From Pempheris klunzingeri (taxonomy: Eukaryota > Chordata > Actinopteri > Acropomatiformes > Pempheridae), in the NCBI RefSeq assembly GCF_042242105.1, contig NC_092028.1, positions 13,997,338 through 14,061,337 of the forward strand: a DNA stretch of 64,000 nucleotides. The letters are read 5' to 3'. Positions 38,115 to 51,640 of the stretch are shown here, in pieces. The translations under genes and the position numbers were made by a program. Numbering within the stretch: the first letter of the stretch is position 1; every line of letters starts with the position of its first letter. The notes beneath the pieces were generated by a model. It was not told the origin of the DNA. It did not search any database and was given only the letters and a program-made list of their open reading frames with translations.

Positions 38115-38429
38115 ACCTAGAACAGTAGCTATTTAGATTATTGTTTAGTATGACTTTGGAAGTAAAGCCAGAATGTCTAAAATAAACAAGCACATCAAAT
38201 TGTATCAATGAATGATGTAACGGCTTCATTATGAGAGTGGTTGCTAATGTAGCTTGAGTAAAAAATAAAAAAAATCCCACATTTGTTAGAAAATCTTTGA
38301 GATTCTAAGTGCAGGAACACTGAATATGACTCTTAAATGCATCTTTTTAAATCACTGTGGTCACACTGTCACAAAAGACAGACCTTTAAGCAGCAGGAGA
38401 AGAGGTAGCATTACTGATTCCCCCTGCCT

Positions 38430-40296
38430 TCACGCCTCATAAGTGTTGGTCTGGTCACAGCAATCCCAGTTCAGGAGCTCCTTTCTCTGAAACCACAGCT
38501 GGATCTCCCTCTGTGCCCCCTCCAGTGAATCACTGGCATGAACCACATTCCTTAAAATGACCAACACACGTAATTATTCTCCCTCCAAGACAGAAAAAGA
38601 ACATGCAATAGCTTCACGAGATGCAATAAAAAGTGGCGTTCTCATAAGGTTGTTTAATCCTGAAAGTCACAGTACACATAATGGGATGAAATGACATCAC
38701 ATACCTGCTGATATGGTGACTGAAATCTCCTCTGACTGTGCCTGCCTGGGCCTCAGCTGGGTTAGTATGTCCCACCATCATACGTGATGTCTCGACTACT
38801 TTGTGCCCTTCCCACACCTAAACAAAAGTAAAACACATATGCACACACCAAAACAAGACAACAAGCAGCGGGTTTACACATGAAATACTGTGCAGTAGGA
38901 ATACGTTGTTTTCTAGCAATCATTTTCTAAAACATACCTTACATGTCTGTCAACCAAGCGCATAGAAATAATTAAAAAGAAGTAGAAATGATGAAAAAGA
39001 AGTGTATCCCTCAGGCAAGCAGAAAGAGGAGCCCTCACCATAACAACCACAGGCCCTGAGGTCATGTAATGCAGCAGCCTGGGATAGAAAGGCTTAGTCC
39101 TCATCTCACAGTAGTGCTGAGACAGGAGATCCTCTGACACCTTCGCAACACAGACAGCTACAGTTAAAAATTCAACTTGAACATTACTCATACATACCAA
39201 ATACATTTGCTTCAGACTACTACACCTGTAACATTTTCAGGCCAACCAGCTTGAAGCCCCGCTGCTCAAAGCGCTGAATGATTTGTCCCACAAGGCGACG
39301 CTGAACTCCATCAGGCTTCACAGCTATAAGAGTCTGCTCCCTCACAACATCTGGAAGACCTGGTGAGACAGACAGAACAGAACATCTGCAAGCTTCTCTA
39401 ATCTCCACATATGCAGCCAATATTAGTGGTCTACAGAGAAGAGAACAAATATTGACCCAAAGTCACTCACACACACACACACACTGGTTTGCATGTCAAC
39501 ACAGATGAACTGTGAGCAGAATGACACAGGCACATAAAATATGGTTCGTAATAAGATGGTTAGTCGTAGTTACGCACAAAATAGCAGCTGCAACACCACT
39601 TAAGAGCAGCTAATGAATGACTGAGTGGGATCAATTATACACACGTGACCCGCCACGAGATAAACTCAGCCTGCTGACATTTAACTTTCAGGCTATGCCA
39701 GTGAAGTACATCGACTCCTTGAGGTGCTCGAGGGACGTTTTATTTTGAGAAAAAAGGTTCGGGTGCCTAAACTTTCCTTTACCCATTACGCAGAATGCGC
39801 GCAGATTCTGGTCCAATTACGCACAGCGCAGGTCACTGTTTCAGTTACGCACATCATCACCACTATCTTCTTTGACTCTAACCTAGTTTGAGTTCATGAC
39901 CCCGTGAGTTTGGCAAGCTGAAGTGTTTTTGCCAACAGCCCTGTTAAAGCTGAAACAAACAAAAGTTGTGCCTCGGAGGTAAAGTCCCTCTTAAAACGCT
40001 GTTGATTATGTCTAACACTTTGTTCAACTCAAACGAAACATATTTATGACATCACATATTCATTTAGTCCTTTCACTAAAAGAAAAGCTGAACTTCAGCT
40101 TCAGCGTCTGAAAGACTAGAAGAAATGTACAAAAGTAAAAATGTCACTTACTGGATTTGCTCCTGTGCCCAACAGCTCCGTGTCCATCCAGCAGCGCGGT
40201 GGGAAATCTGGACAGCAGACATTTGGTGGATTCTTGATTACCTGGATAAAACTGCTGGAGAATTCTCTTTAAAATGCACCGCTGCAACATGACCAT
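38430..40296 (-). CDS. nme4: Nucleoside diphosphate kinase, mitochondrial type (nme4)
   Basis: Transfers the gamma-phosphate from ATP to nucleoside diphosphates through a phosphohistidine. Minus-strand exons: 40152-40296, 39226-39359, 39039-39140, 38705-38817 and 38430-38550, phases consistent, 204 residues. The core shows [59 protein letters not shown] and the catalytic-histidine motif NVVHASDS, then [11 protein letters not shown]. The first ~50 residues are Arg/Lys-rich with few acids ([18 protein letters not shown]), as expected of a mitochondrial presequence; together with the core this fits NME4 better than the cytosolic NME1/2 or NME3. A second in-frame ATG two codons later (40288-40290) could also initiate. 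Human NME4 is ~187 residues; the excess is in the leader. Confidence 0.91.
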
Positions 40297-40661
40297 GTTT
40301 TGGCGTGTGTTTTGTCAGCCTCCAGAGAGAGAAGTCAACCCTCCTCAATCAAAACTCACGAGTCCTCCCCGTGCTGTCCCACCACTGTCACTCAAACATA
40401 TTTAACTCCCGTGATGCCAGACAGGTCAGATTTTTTTTTCTTTCTCTGCATTCATTCCTCCTTTGAATGAGAATTAACTTTTTTTTCCCCCCCACGTGCA
40501 TGCCTGTCTGAGTCCTTCATTGATTCAACAATTAACACACGTACTCCCCTATCTTAAGTGATCTTGAGTTGTAAAAGTGGTGGAATTCCCCTTTAAGTCA
40601 AAGGCCATAAATATGAAAATCTTTGTGATTATGGGTCATTTTAAGTTCAGTTTCAGTGCCT

Positions 40662-41470
40662 TTAAAGGTCCCATATTCTGCCAATTTTCATTCTTGATTT
40701 AATTTTCCTAAAGCACATTCTTTTTCCTCATTGAAGACTTGGCAGCTGCTTTCAGCCTCTTTCTGCTTCCTTTTAGAGCAGAACAGTTTGAATGCTTTGC
40801 CGCCATCATGTTACTGGGAGCTAGCATGACTGAGGAAAAAATAATGGTAGACAGTGTGGGGTAAGCCCACAGGAAGTATGCCAGGCTTTGTGACCAAACT
40901 GTGTGATTACAACAATGGCGTCTGTCATGGTATCTCATTGGGCCCACAAAGACTTTTTTCCCCATGGACCTACATTGTGAGAGACATCTAGAAATCATCT
41001 GTTGAGTCACAAGCTGATCCAGAATTTGATCCATTCAGATCGACAACATTTGGAAAATCTAGAAGAGCTGCACGATTTAAAAAAAAATATTTTATCCTCA
41101 TTCAAATTAGCTGAGGGCTAGCTGGCACGGCACACGGGTACTTCTAGACCCGGGAATCAAGCCAAAAGCTTCATGCGCCACTGAGCAACTTTCAAAGGAA
41201 TAAACGGTGCACCACCTAAAATGTCATTTCCAGTTCTCTTTGTACATCCATGGATTCAGGAGGTTCTCAGTGGGTGGGGATAGTCGGCCTGCTGAAGGGC
41301 TGGAGGTCACAGATCCCCTTATGGCGTCATAAAGGGAGCCAAATCTACACAGTGTTTTCATCCACAGTTACTGCAAGATGGAGGAGGAGACATGGTCTTT
41401 TCTCAGAGTTCGTCTGTCTGTAGGGACACCAGCAACACATTAATGTTGAAAAGACAATGCCTTTTTAAGT
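40662..41470. repeat. Probable dispersed repeat starting TTAAAGGTCCCATATT
   Basis: The opening 'ttaaaggtcccatattctgc' and later 'cagcaacacattaatgttga' match ends I recall for an abundant percomorph non-autonomous DNA element. The right terminus is degraded and a SINE-like piece may be nested near 41105-41200. Family and exact limits unresolved. Confidence 0.45.
41105..41200 (-). mobile_element. tRNA-SINE-like fragment, reverse orientation
   Basis: On the minus strand the text reads GCTCAGTGGCGCATGAAGC (A-box-like) and then GGCTTGATTCCCGGGT (B-box-like, near GGTTCGANTCCC). The spacing is shorter than in a tRNA and there is no cloverleaf, so this is a SINE head rather than a tRNA gene. Confidence 0.45.
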
Positions 41471-42320
41471 CCAGTCCAGTAAGTGCTAAATGGAAACCAA
41501 ACATCTTACAATGATATCTTTACTTTTACGGTGAAGACATATCTCATATATATTCGCATCAAAATGAGATTTTAAGAAAACAAAAGCTCTAATCAAAATG
41601 GAGTTGAACAGTCAAACCCATTGACTCACATGCACAGTCTGTCTGTTATCACACCGAGCTGAACACACACAGTAAAGCGAACAGCAACTGAGTAAGTATT
41701 TGCTTTCAGTAATCAGACAGCAGCTGTCTCTAGAGGACAGTTTTGGTTACAATATCAAAATCTCTACACTCCTGGACTGACTAAGAGCAGCGGACACTAC
41801 AATTAAAACCATAATCCTCACTGCAAGTTCAACCAACAGAAAAGATGATGCAAAATTGTTTGTGAAGTTGTTTTAATTATTCCTCCTGTATTGATGCTTC
41901 CTAACTTCCGCAGGCTGTCCTCACACAATCCTCACATATGAGGTGTCACAGGCCACGCATTAAACCTGTCTGTTGATGAGTCATATCTGTGAAAGGCCTT
42001 ATAAATTTTTAGAATTAAAATATGCTCTGCCTTATTCATTGGCTCTGTCAAAATCCAAACCAACTATTATTTGTGCACATTTTCCCCAAAAAAATTTCTG
42101 AAAGGCTGAAAAAAATATTCAGAAGTTGAAGTAAATTAAGTTAATTTAAGGAATTCAAAAAAAGATTCTGTTGACGTGTGAAGTAAAACAGTGTAAACAT
42201 ACAGAAGTCTTGAATTTCTTAATACAGCCATTATTCTCACACACTTCAACACTGTAAGAGTAAAGCACATAGATCAATAACCATGAATTAACAAATACCT
42301 GAGTTTTACTAAAAAAGCAC

Positions 42321-42326
42321 TTTATT
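42321..42326 (-). terminator. Candidate AATAAA poly(A) signal for xpo6
   Basis: TTTATT on the plus strand, AATAAA on the xpo6 sense strand, about 515 bp past the xpo6 stop codon. Position is plausible for a 3' UTR end; no transcript data. Confidence 0.4.
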
Positions 42327-42839
42327 AATCAAGCAGGTTTTCTCTTTATCAGAATGGAATGATATGAAAGATCTTAAGTTGAGAGTCTGTCTCCTTTGGA
42401 GATGAAAAAAAAATTGAAGGCAAAATGAATAAAAGCAGACATTTTAAAAACTCAAAATGAGTTGAAAGTGCTCAGTCCCAGCCCAGCTTTGTTGCGGAGG
42501 CATGGGAAAGAAGGCCTGGCTCAGACTGCTCCAGGTCTGGGCGATAGCCAACTGCAGACCAGGTTTACATTTCTTGCCAAACTATCATTGGCAACATAAG
42601 GAGGGCGCTGCTTTTTCTTGAAAAATGCACCAACCTTCTACAGTAGAAATCAAAGAGAAAAATCAGCAGCATCCTCAACCTCCTGATTACTCAACCATAC
42701 GATGTGTTTTGTTCCTTCCTATTACTTTGAATAGGTGGGGCAAAGCTGAATTGGAGAAGGAGTGTTGGGCAAAGTGGTCAGCACAAGCAGTCCTTGGAGA
42801 TCATAGTTGATGTGTGGAGTGGTCCAAGCCGTCATTGTG

Positions 42840-45800
42840 CTATAGCTTGATGGTGCCAGTCGGCAGGCTACTATTACACAGTCTGTAGTAGCGAAGGTCG
42901 TTCACCAGCCGCTGCACACTTTGGGTGAACGAGGGCAAGTCCTTAAGAAAGAAAAGCAGTAACAAACAATTCACTTAAAGAAAAGACAGCTGTTGACAGT
43001 GTTTAGAGTGCAGAGCACTTAATAAAAAGGGAAAAAAAAAAAAATCAAGGTTGCTTCATAACCTCACTGTAACCGCTTACATGAAGACTATTTCACAGTC
43101 CCCATTAAACTGTTTTCAGCTTGTGCAGTGGAAAACAGAAGTTGCTGTTGAAATTCTACAGACCAAACTATTTGTATAGTCACTAGCGGTTAAGTAAGAA
43201 AATATATTGTTTAAAGAATTTTCTGGGGCAGTGAGGCACTTGTTTATTTATAATACCTGCTTCCAAAGGAGACGTCAGGATATCAAGTGACATTTTTGTG
43301 TCATTAGATCCAAGAAAATTCTTACAGGAGGTAAAACAAGTGTAACTCTTACCCGTTCCAGCTTGAAGTTGCGTGCGAGAACAGCTCGTTGGCTGGTGTC
43401 CACACCCTGGCAGCCATTGAGGAACTCTGGCATGAAGGCCGAGTAGAAGGCATCAAAGTCGACGGAGGCCATGTTGTAAATAGCAACAGTGATTTCCTCC
43501 TGAAGAAGGTCATGACTTTTGTGGAGAAGGACCTGCAGCAGCACGTTGATGAAGTGGAAGAGCATCGAGGTCCGGAAAAGCTTCTGAAGCACAACAAAAA
43601 CAAAATATAACACAATAATGACAACCCCGTCTATCATTAAATTACAGGAGAAACCTTTCAGCAAGGACATATCATGATAGAATTTCTGTCTGTAGGTGTT
43701 TGAGATCTTGTGCACGACAGACATATGGACTGAATTTTTGCTTTTTTAATTGGGGTTGAGCATTTGTGTGCTCCGAAATATCTTACGTATTAAATATTAT
43801 TGTAACATACTTCCCACTACAGCAATCACTTGGAGGAGTACAGGTAACACTGATCTGAGTGCTTATGTGTGTAAAAAAGTAGGGTAAATGTGAAACCTCA
43901 TACAAATTGTTGCTAAAAAAAGCAGCTTAAATTTGCAGCAGCTGTGTCTGTATGAGGTGACATTGACGTGTACATCTGCATGTCCCTTTCTATAAATGGT
44001 GAAGGTTGGCAAGTGTACAAGTGGTCTCATAATGACTGAAAAGTTGCCCAGTGAAAACAGTCTGTCGAATGAAAGAAGAATGAGTAAATAATGAGAATAA
44101 AACTCTGCTCCATGACACGCTTAACCTGAACCTTAGCATACTGAAATAAAAGCTCAACTTACTCGGTGATACAACTTGTGCTTGCTGTTGAGTGACTCCA
44201 AATAGGAGAGATTCTGCTTGAAGATGTGGATGTCAGGCTGCAGGAAAGACTGTCCAAAAGCCTGGAAAAGATTTTTCAGCACAAGGAAATCACATGGAGA
44301 TAGATTAATAATGATTTGATCAATTGGCTAATTTTATAAATTGCTATCATCTGCTGTACAAGTTCAGATTTTCTTGTTCTACTCTAAAATGTACAACATG
44401 GCAACTGTGTCCACATGCTCACGTGCACATACCTGCATGGCGGCTGTGAACTGGGCCTCATTTTCCATGGTATCCTCAGCGGCTCCTCTTTGGACACTTG
44501 TTAAGACTGAAGTTTTAAAGAAATACCTCCAGTTTTGGTGAAGTATTTGGTATAGCAACTCAAACATCTCTGCCTTGACGTCTGGTGAAGACCGCTATCA
44601 AACACAAGACAAAGATGGCATCAGATATCGTATCGCCATTGTCACATTATACTGAAATACCTGAAAAGAATTTATATTACAACTTGTGCCTAGAGTCTCA
44701 TTTCCACTGATCAACAATTAATTGGATTATCATATGTAATATTGACAGGTTTTTCCACAACATGCATATTAAACTGTAAGTACGTTTTTGTATTATTTCC
44801 AAAGGGAGAAGTAACGTCATGTGCTAAGTTTTGGTGCTAGCATGCTAACCAATTCAGAGGCAAACAAAATCAAACTCCAGGATGAATGTTAACTCAAGAA
44901 AAGTGAGCACCAACTGACCTCTGCCACAACCGGGTAAACCTGCTCCATGCACAGAGAGAGGATGCTGGGTAAAAAGGGCTTGAAAGCTTGACCAGGCTCT
45001 TGCACCACCACCTGCAGGATTTTCAGGAACTTCTGTACCACTCTACACCCTGCACTGCCCTCTTGCAAAATACTGGCTGCCAGTTGTTCCCTGAAGCACA
45101 CACAAGGACGCTGCATTAATTAGTAAGAATGACACCAGCATTTTTGCCCCATGGCATTTATCCACCTCGACAGGATGTAATATTACAGTATGACAGTAAA
45201 CATTTTTTTTAACCTGGTGAACATGCTGAGGAAAGTGTGGATGATCTGTCCTGTGAAGGCAACACCCATCTGGACTCGCAATGCCTGAAACAGCGTCAAG
45301 AAGAAGGCCAGCATCTCATCCGTCACATCTGGGAAAAAGAAGTGACAATTAACAAAGCTGGCCAGTCAGACGACCTTTTGTGTCATAGTTTGTTGAAGGA
45401 TTTATGGATTTTGCACATTATTTTACTGTACTTAGTTAAAACAGCTATCACTTAATTATATGCAAACACTGTATTCTGTATGGTCTTGTGGTGATCTTAG
45501 GATATAAGACTCTTAAAATTATATACTGATATTTTCGTTTATGTGAATTTCAATTTAAAGTAAAGCTTTGACATTTAACATTCATGTGCATTGCTGCTTG
45601 CGGTACTAATGAAAGACAGACTTATAGTAAGACAATAACTAGTCTTTTGTTATATGCAGTGCCATCATCATGCATGTACTAGTAGGAGTTTTCATATTGT
45701 GACCAAATTTTTTGCACAAACTCGGGATGGTTAGCCAAACTGTAGATGGGAAACACTGACCTGGCTGCTGAATAAACACTGGGAAAAGGCTGAGGGACAC

Positions 45801-48800
45801 TTGGACAGACTCCTGAAGACTCTGGTAACAGATCTGACGTGATTTGGTGGATTCCCCAGAGATGCTGTCCACAATGTCTCTGAGCACAGGCAGAGTCTGC
45901 TGTATCACTGCTTTCACTGGATTACAGAAAAGATGGTGAAAAAACACAATTAGAGCTGGTAAAACAGTGACACGATGTGAAAAAGGGTAAAAAAAAAAAA
46001 AAAAGGTGCGAGTATAATTTAAAAACACAGACCAATAATCCCAAAACAAATTAGTTAAGAGGAGAAATACTGACTGTTATCCAGATCGGGTTGCCGTGGA
46101 GTTATGTTCACTGTCCCTCTTAAAACACGATATTCTCGAGTGAGTGCTGCCAGTAAGCTGGCATGGTTGCTGGAGCGTGTTTGCCACTGCTGCTCAGTTT
46201 CTGGTAAATTTGGCCATGGGAGCAGCAGCATGTTGGACAGAGCCCTACACACCAACATGTGAGCCTGTATGAGCAGACACACGCACAAACATACACAGAG
46301 TGATTACTTCAGGTATTGAGGACATTTCAAGAACTTCAATTTCTGAGGTTTAATAGATAGAACAGTGTTTGAAGATTTTTTTTCTAATTTTAAAGTCTTA
46401 CAACAGTGCGCCAACTTTGCTAATCTTGAAACTGGATTGATCCATGATTTATCAAATTATTGAATCATAACATATGTCAAATAAAAGAAACTTTTACCTC
46501 TTGGGGGAGTCTGCGGGTCTGACTCTCTGTAGTAATGAGGTTGAAGATGTTCTGAACAGCTGGCAAAGTGACCAAGAACACAGGCCGCACCGTAGAGGTT
46601 ATGGAAACGATCAGATGGCATGCCGACAGCAGCAACTTTTCAGGTACCTGGAGATAAAGACAGAAGAAGAACTATTTGGTAGCAATACTCTCTACCCTGT
46701 TTCTCTTTTCACCATCTCAGCACAAACCTAAAAAATCTTCTTCCCAGTTTTCAAAAATACTTGCTTGCATTTCTAATGTCACACAGTAGGGGGGGGGAAT
46801 AGCTTTAAAATGGGTGCAAATGTAGTCTTTACATTACCAATAGAGCTATACTATAATTTGCTCTTATTAAATTTGTGATGAAAAAACAGAACATCTTTTC
46901 TAGCGTCCCTAAATCTTCTATCCTCCCACTGATGTAGCACTTTGCTTATGTTACGGGGATTCGAACAAAGTCTGCGAGGTCACACATGCTTCGTGTCTCA
47001 CCATGTAAAAAGGCAACACAGTCAATAATGCAGAACTATAACAGCTAATTAAATGGTTCTGTTCAAGATGTGAGGATGTTAAATGAATAACAATACATCA
47101 TTTAATCATAATAACACTCAAGAAAACTAAAGAATATTAACGAAAGAGGACTAAAAAAATAAACAAAATATAAAATAAACACAAAAGGAACGTGGGCTAA
47201 GTGTTAGCAAATATTTCCCATATCAAACTTCCTCTTTAATAAGCTGTTGTTTCAACATGACACCAACATTTCTATGAGCATTTCAAGTAACCATGAACTA
47301 CACTCTTATCTGACCAATAATCATTTGAATTTCTTAACTGTCCAAAATAAGACTGCATATTAAGGCCATTTCAAAATTTTAAGTGGATATTTATAATGAA
47401 TACATCAAATGCACTAGTCCAGGTCGACATATCAATGTCAACACCATCCAAAAAAAAATAAAACATGCGAGCATGAGTCAAGGTACCTTTGCTGTAATGA
47501 GCGGACCACTGGCATCTATTGAAGATGTGATGAGGTTCATGAATTGGCTCTGGTTTTGACTGTGGACCTCACTGTAGAACTGTGCAAGCCAGTGCGAGTA
47601 GGCTTGCAAAGCAGCAAGGGCCTGTGCATGTCTGTAAGGAACAGAGCACACACACACAACTGAAACATGAACAGTGTGATGAAATGAATAAAACACACTT
47701 TTTCTTCTTTGTTTTAACAGCTTAGCCCAATTTGTTTCAAAGTTGCATTTACAATATAAGTTGTGACGTATTTTGTATGCTTACAGTAGTATTAATTTTA
47801 TTTGTCAGACATTTCTAAGAAACATAACATTTAAATTCAATAAAGAGTGGTCTAGATTTTTATCAAATCTGACATAAATAATCTGGAACTTAGTGGCTGA
47901 CAGCTATGAAAAAGAAGGAACTTCCCCAAAACTGTGCAAACAGCCAGGACAATGGCTTTTCAATGGCTTTTGTTACTGCTATGAAATATGGCTGCTAAGA
48001 ATCTAAATACACACAAACACACTGTTCACACACCTGGTTACGCTATTATTTTTGTCAGTGACACAAGAGCATTAACAGTTAAGTCTTTTAGTAAGTGAAA
48101 CTTTTATAAACTATTGCTCTTCTATACAAATAGAGTGGCATCCATGTGATAGCTCAGATTTACATTAAACACGAGATACTCACACATCAATGAGGTCTGG
48201 CTTGAGCACAGAAGGCACAACGGTCTCCAGGTCATAAAGGCTGGTCTGAGAACCATAGCAAGTCACTTCAACCAACCTTTAAAAAGAAACACATGGTCTA
48301 TTATGATATTTTGCTCTTTAAAATGAGCTAAATGAGCAGTCAACAGAGGATTGAACAGCGCCATTAATTCATTAATTAAATGCACAGTATGAAAAACAGT
48401 GTAAGATTTTAACACTAAATTAAAAGAGAGCACCAAAACAGATATGAACTAACTTCAGAGTGAGTTAATATTCAGAAATATCGACTGTTGAATGTGTATC
48501 GTTTTGTTGAAGCATACAGTAAATATAGCCTCATGATGTTAAGCACAGAAATCACTTCAATGTAATAGAGTACTGACCTCTCCACCACTGCCAGGGCGTC
48601 ACTGAACCGGGCAGCAAAAATCTCCCCGATGAAATGCTCAGCCAAGCGTCCAACAGCTTGCAGTAGGGAGCTGAGGTCCCTGAGAGAACAGTGAAGTCGA
48701 CGGCAATCATTCTCTGCAGTGATGTTAAGCCTCCGACCTGAAAGAGGGACGTCATGACAAGTCATCCTTACATTTTACTGTAATTAATTAGTATTGTTAG

Positions 48801-51608
48801 TATTGTGAGTATACCTCAAAAAACAGACAGAAAGTGAAGCAAGAAAAATGTATATAAATAGAGGGAAGGTTACTTACTTGTGCCTGTGGTGACAATAAAC
48901 TGCTGCAAACCCATGTACACGTCCAGATTTTCTTGGAGGACTGGAAACTTTAGAGAGAAAAGAGAAATAAGGAAGCGGCTACCACTGCCTTGGATGAAAC
49001 ATATGATGATAAAAACCATAGCTAACAAAAAAGAATATAATTTCTTTTAAATATTCTTTGATTATTTTTTTTTTTATTCTTAAGGTATATATACACATTG
49101 CTGAAAACACACATAAAAACACATAACATGTGCAATACAGAAAAGAAAAGACAAAAGGAAGAAAGAAGAACACAATGTCATAACCTCAGACCCAAACACA
49201 TTATCTGTCTAGAGCAGAGGTGCCCAATACGTCGATCGCGATCGACTGGTCGATCGCGGAGGTAGTGCCGGTAGATCGCCTGACAGTAAAAAAAATAAGT
49301 TAAAAAAAGTCGCGTTTGCGACTTGATTGACGTACAGGGCGGCCTACGGGTCCTGGGAAGGGACATGCGCGGTCAAACACGCTAGCTACTAGCTAGCCCT
49401 CCAATTTATATCTACTGAAGAAGGGATACTCTGGGATGGGGAACAGGATAGGAAGGGATATTCTACTCCATTCAGTGCAAGTCATCAGAGTAAGGTAGTG
49501 ACCATAAATGTATTGAATGTTCCAGTCACTTGTGTGCAATATTGATGGTTACATCACTGTTTGTCACCTATGTGCATTACTGCTGTCAATTTTTAAGTGT
49601 AATACCAAGGGTTACATTAGTTGCAGTTATGCAGTGTATGCCAACATATATTGTAAATATAAAGTATACTCAGTAGATATAGAAGTTAATATATGTTTAG
49701 CATTTTTAATGTAGGTAGATCATTTTGACCTGGTCATTTTAAAAGTAGCTTGCGAGCTGAAAAAGTGTGGGCACCCCTGGTCTAGAGGAACTGGTTGCAG
49801 GAAGAAACAAATTCATCCACAGGTGGTCACGTAAGTGTGTCCAAGTGAAACTAGTAGGTTTTTTGGACAAGTCGTAAGGCTCAGCAATATGGCTTATACA
49901 TAATTTCTATATTTTTAGGCCATGCTGTTATATATGATATATATCTTGATATAACATTTTCTAACCCTATAAAAAGGTATACAGACACTAAGCAATTATA
50001 TCAATAAAAATACTTGTGTCGGATTGTGGGTAACCTGTGTGTAAGATGAAGTCAACCAGGGGTGTTGTGAAAGTCACTCCCGCAACCTACACGCAACCAC
50101 AGTCACAGAAAAGTTCATGCTATTGGTGGTGGTTGTGTTACTTTAGTCAGCCATAAAGTGTGTAGATGAGCTCAGGATGCAGTATAATAGTTACTGGGGG
50201 GCTGTGTCTTCCTACCACATGAAAAAAAAGTCCATGTTTATGTAATGTTACTGTGGCATTTTCTTGTGACGTTACTCTTCACAGTAGACTCTGCAAAGCT
50301 AACGCGAGTTAGCAGCTACGAAACAGGCTATAGTCTATTAAAAACAGCTTAAAAGTGGAGGTTTGAAGTTGCAGGAGGACAAACATGATCAAATGATTGA
50401 TTTTTTTAACGGTTGAGGCGACTTGATAAACAATTTTAACGCACACCTAGCAGCCAATCAAGGCCAAGTGGTCCAGTAGAACATTGAGGAGTAAGCATTA
50501 CGTGTTACGTGTTGCACACATAAATGTTTGGCGTTTAAGGTTTAGAATCCCAGCAAATACTTTTCCATGTCAGGTTTGAAAAACATCTACCAATGCAGAC
50601 AAACCTTCCAACATGTCAAGATGACACCAACAGTGATCTCTTACCAGAGTAGAGAATGCATGAGATGGGAGCAGCTCCATCACCTTGGCAACCACCTCCA
50701 GACTCTGACGCAGGTATTTCTGCCACTCTGTCTGTTGCTATAGTTACCAAATGAGGGAGAACATTCAGAATTTGAAGTGAATGATATACAGTTTTGTAAT
50801 GTGTTCATGTCTTTAAGGGGTTAATATGCCAATAATATAATACACTTTTATCACGTGGCTAGAAGAGATACAAAATGCAGACAGCATTAAGTTAAAAGGT
50901 GCAACTGACAGATTGTGAAATAGATGTAAATTCTTACATCATCGTCCAGAGTCTCATCATCCAGCTCTTCTAGCTGGGCCTGATTGTATCTGAACTGTAT
51001 GCGATTCAGAACTTCCCTTAACAGTAGAACTAAGGCATCTTTGTACCTGTCCAACCATACAAAATATTTAACAAACAACAAAGAACAGCAACAACAAATG
51101 AATAATAATACAACAGGCATCTTCTACACTTGATTGCCTACATTTCACATGATTACGTACCTATTTAGAACACTTTCTCTGTCAGCAAGTCTGCTTTTGA
51201 TTTTGGTTGTTAGAAAATCCAAAAAGACACTCCATATATCCAAACAGGCAAAGTAGCCTTCATGGGTAGGCTGAAAAAACGATGAAAATAAAGTTTTGTA
51301 ACCAGGACTCATATTTTGCATCAAAGGTTGTAGAAATCAACAACTTTTGATGTACTTTTGATGTAGCATAAACAAAGGACTGACAAATTACCTGGTTGAA
51401 GGTGTACTTGAAAAGCAGGGCAAGAAACTCTACAATTGGAAACTGAGGACTGGACTCAATCCGCCTCAAGTGAACACTGACGAACAGGCGCAGAAAGTCT
51501 GTGAACTTTTCCAAGTAACTGCAGAAGATTAAAGACACAAACATTCCCAGAACAACAGAAAAAGTCAACACATCTTACAGTCAGAAGTTATTAGAATAAT
51601 TCTTTGCT

Positions 51609-51640
<32 letters not shown>

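Larger units (their letters stand above)
36246..38429. other. Intergenic eps8l1 to nme4 (convergent genes), includes a MITE
   Basis: The 3' ends of plus-strand eps8l1 and minus-strand nme4 face each other here. It contains AT-rich sequence, a candidate eps8l1 poly(A) signal at 37321-37326 and a hAT-type MITE at 37783-38114. No other gene was recognised. Confidence 0.6.
40297..42839. other. Intergenic nme4 to xpo6, with repeats
   Basis: The nme4 upstream flank and xpo6 3' flank. It contains a putative TTAA-flanked repeat (about 40662-41470), a reverse-oriented tRNA-SINE-like piece near 41105-41200 and a candidate xpo6 poly(A) signal at 42321-42326. The reading frame at 42625-42810 lies in the presumed xpo6 3' UTR and has no support as a gene. 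Confidence 0.55.

Noticed and set aside
41105-41200. Possible tRNA gene on the minus strand
   Set aside because: A- and B-box-like words are present but the spacing and lack of a cloverleaf fit a SINE head, not a tRNA.
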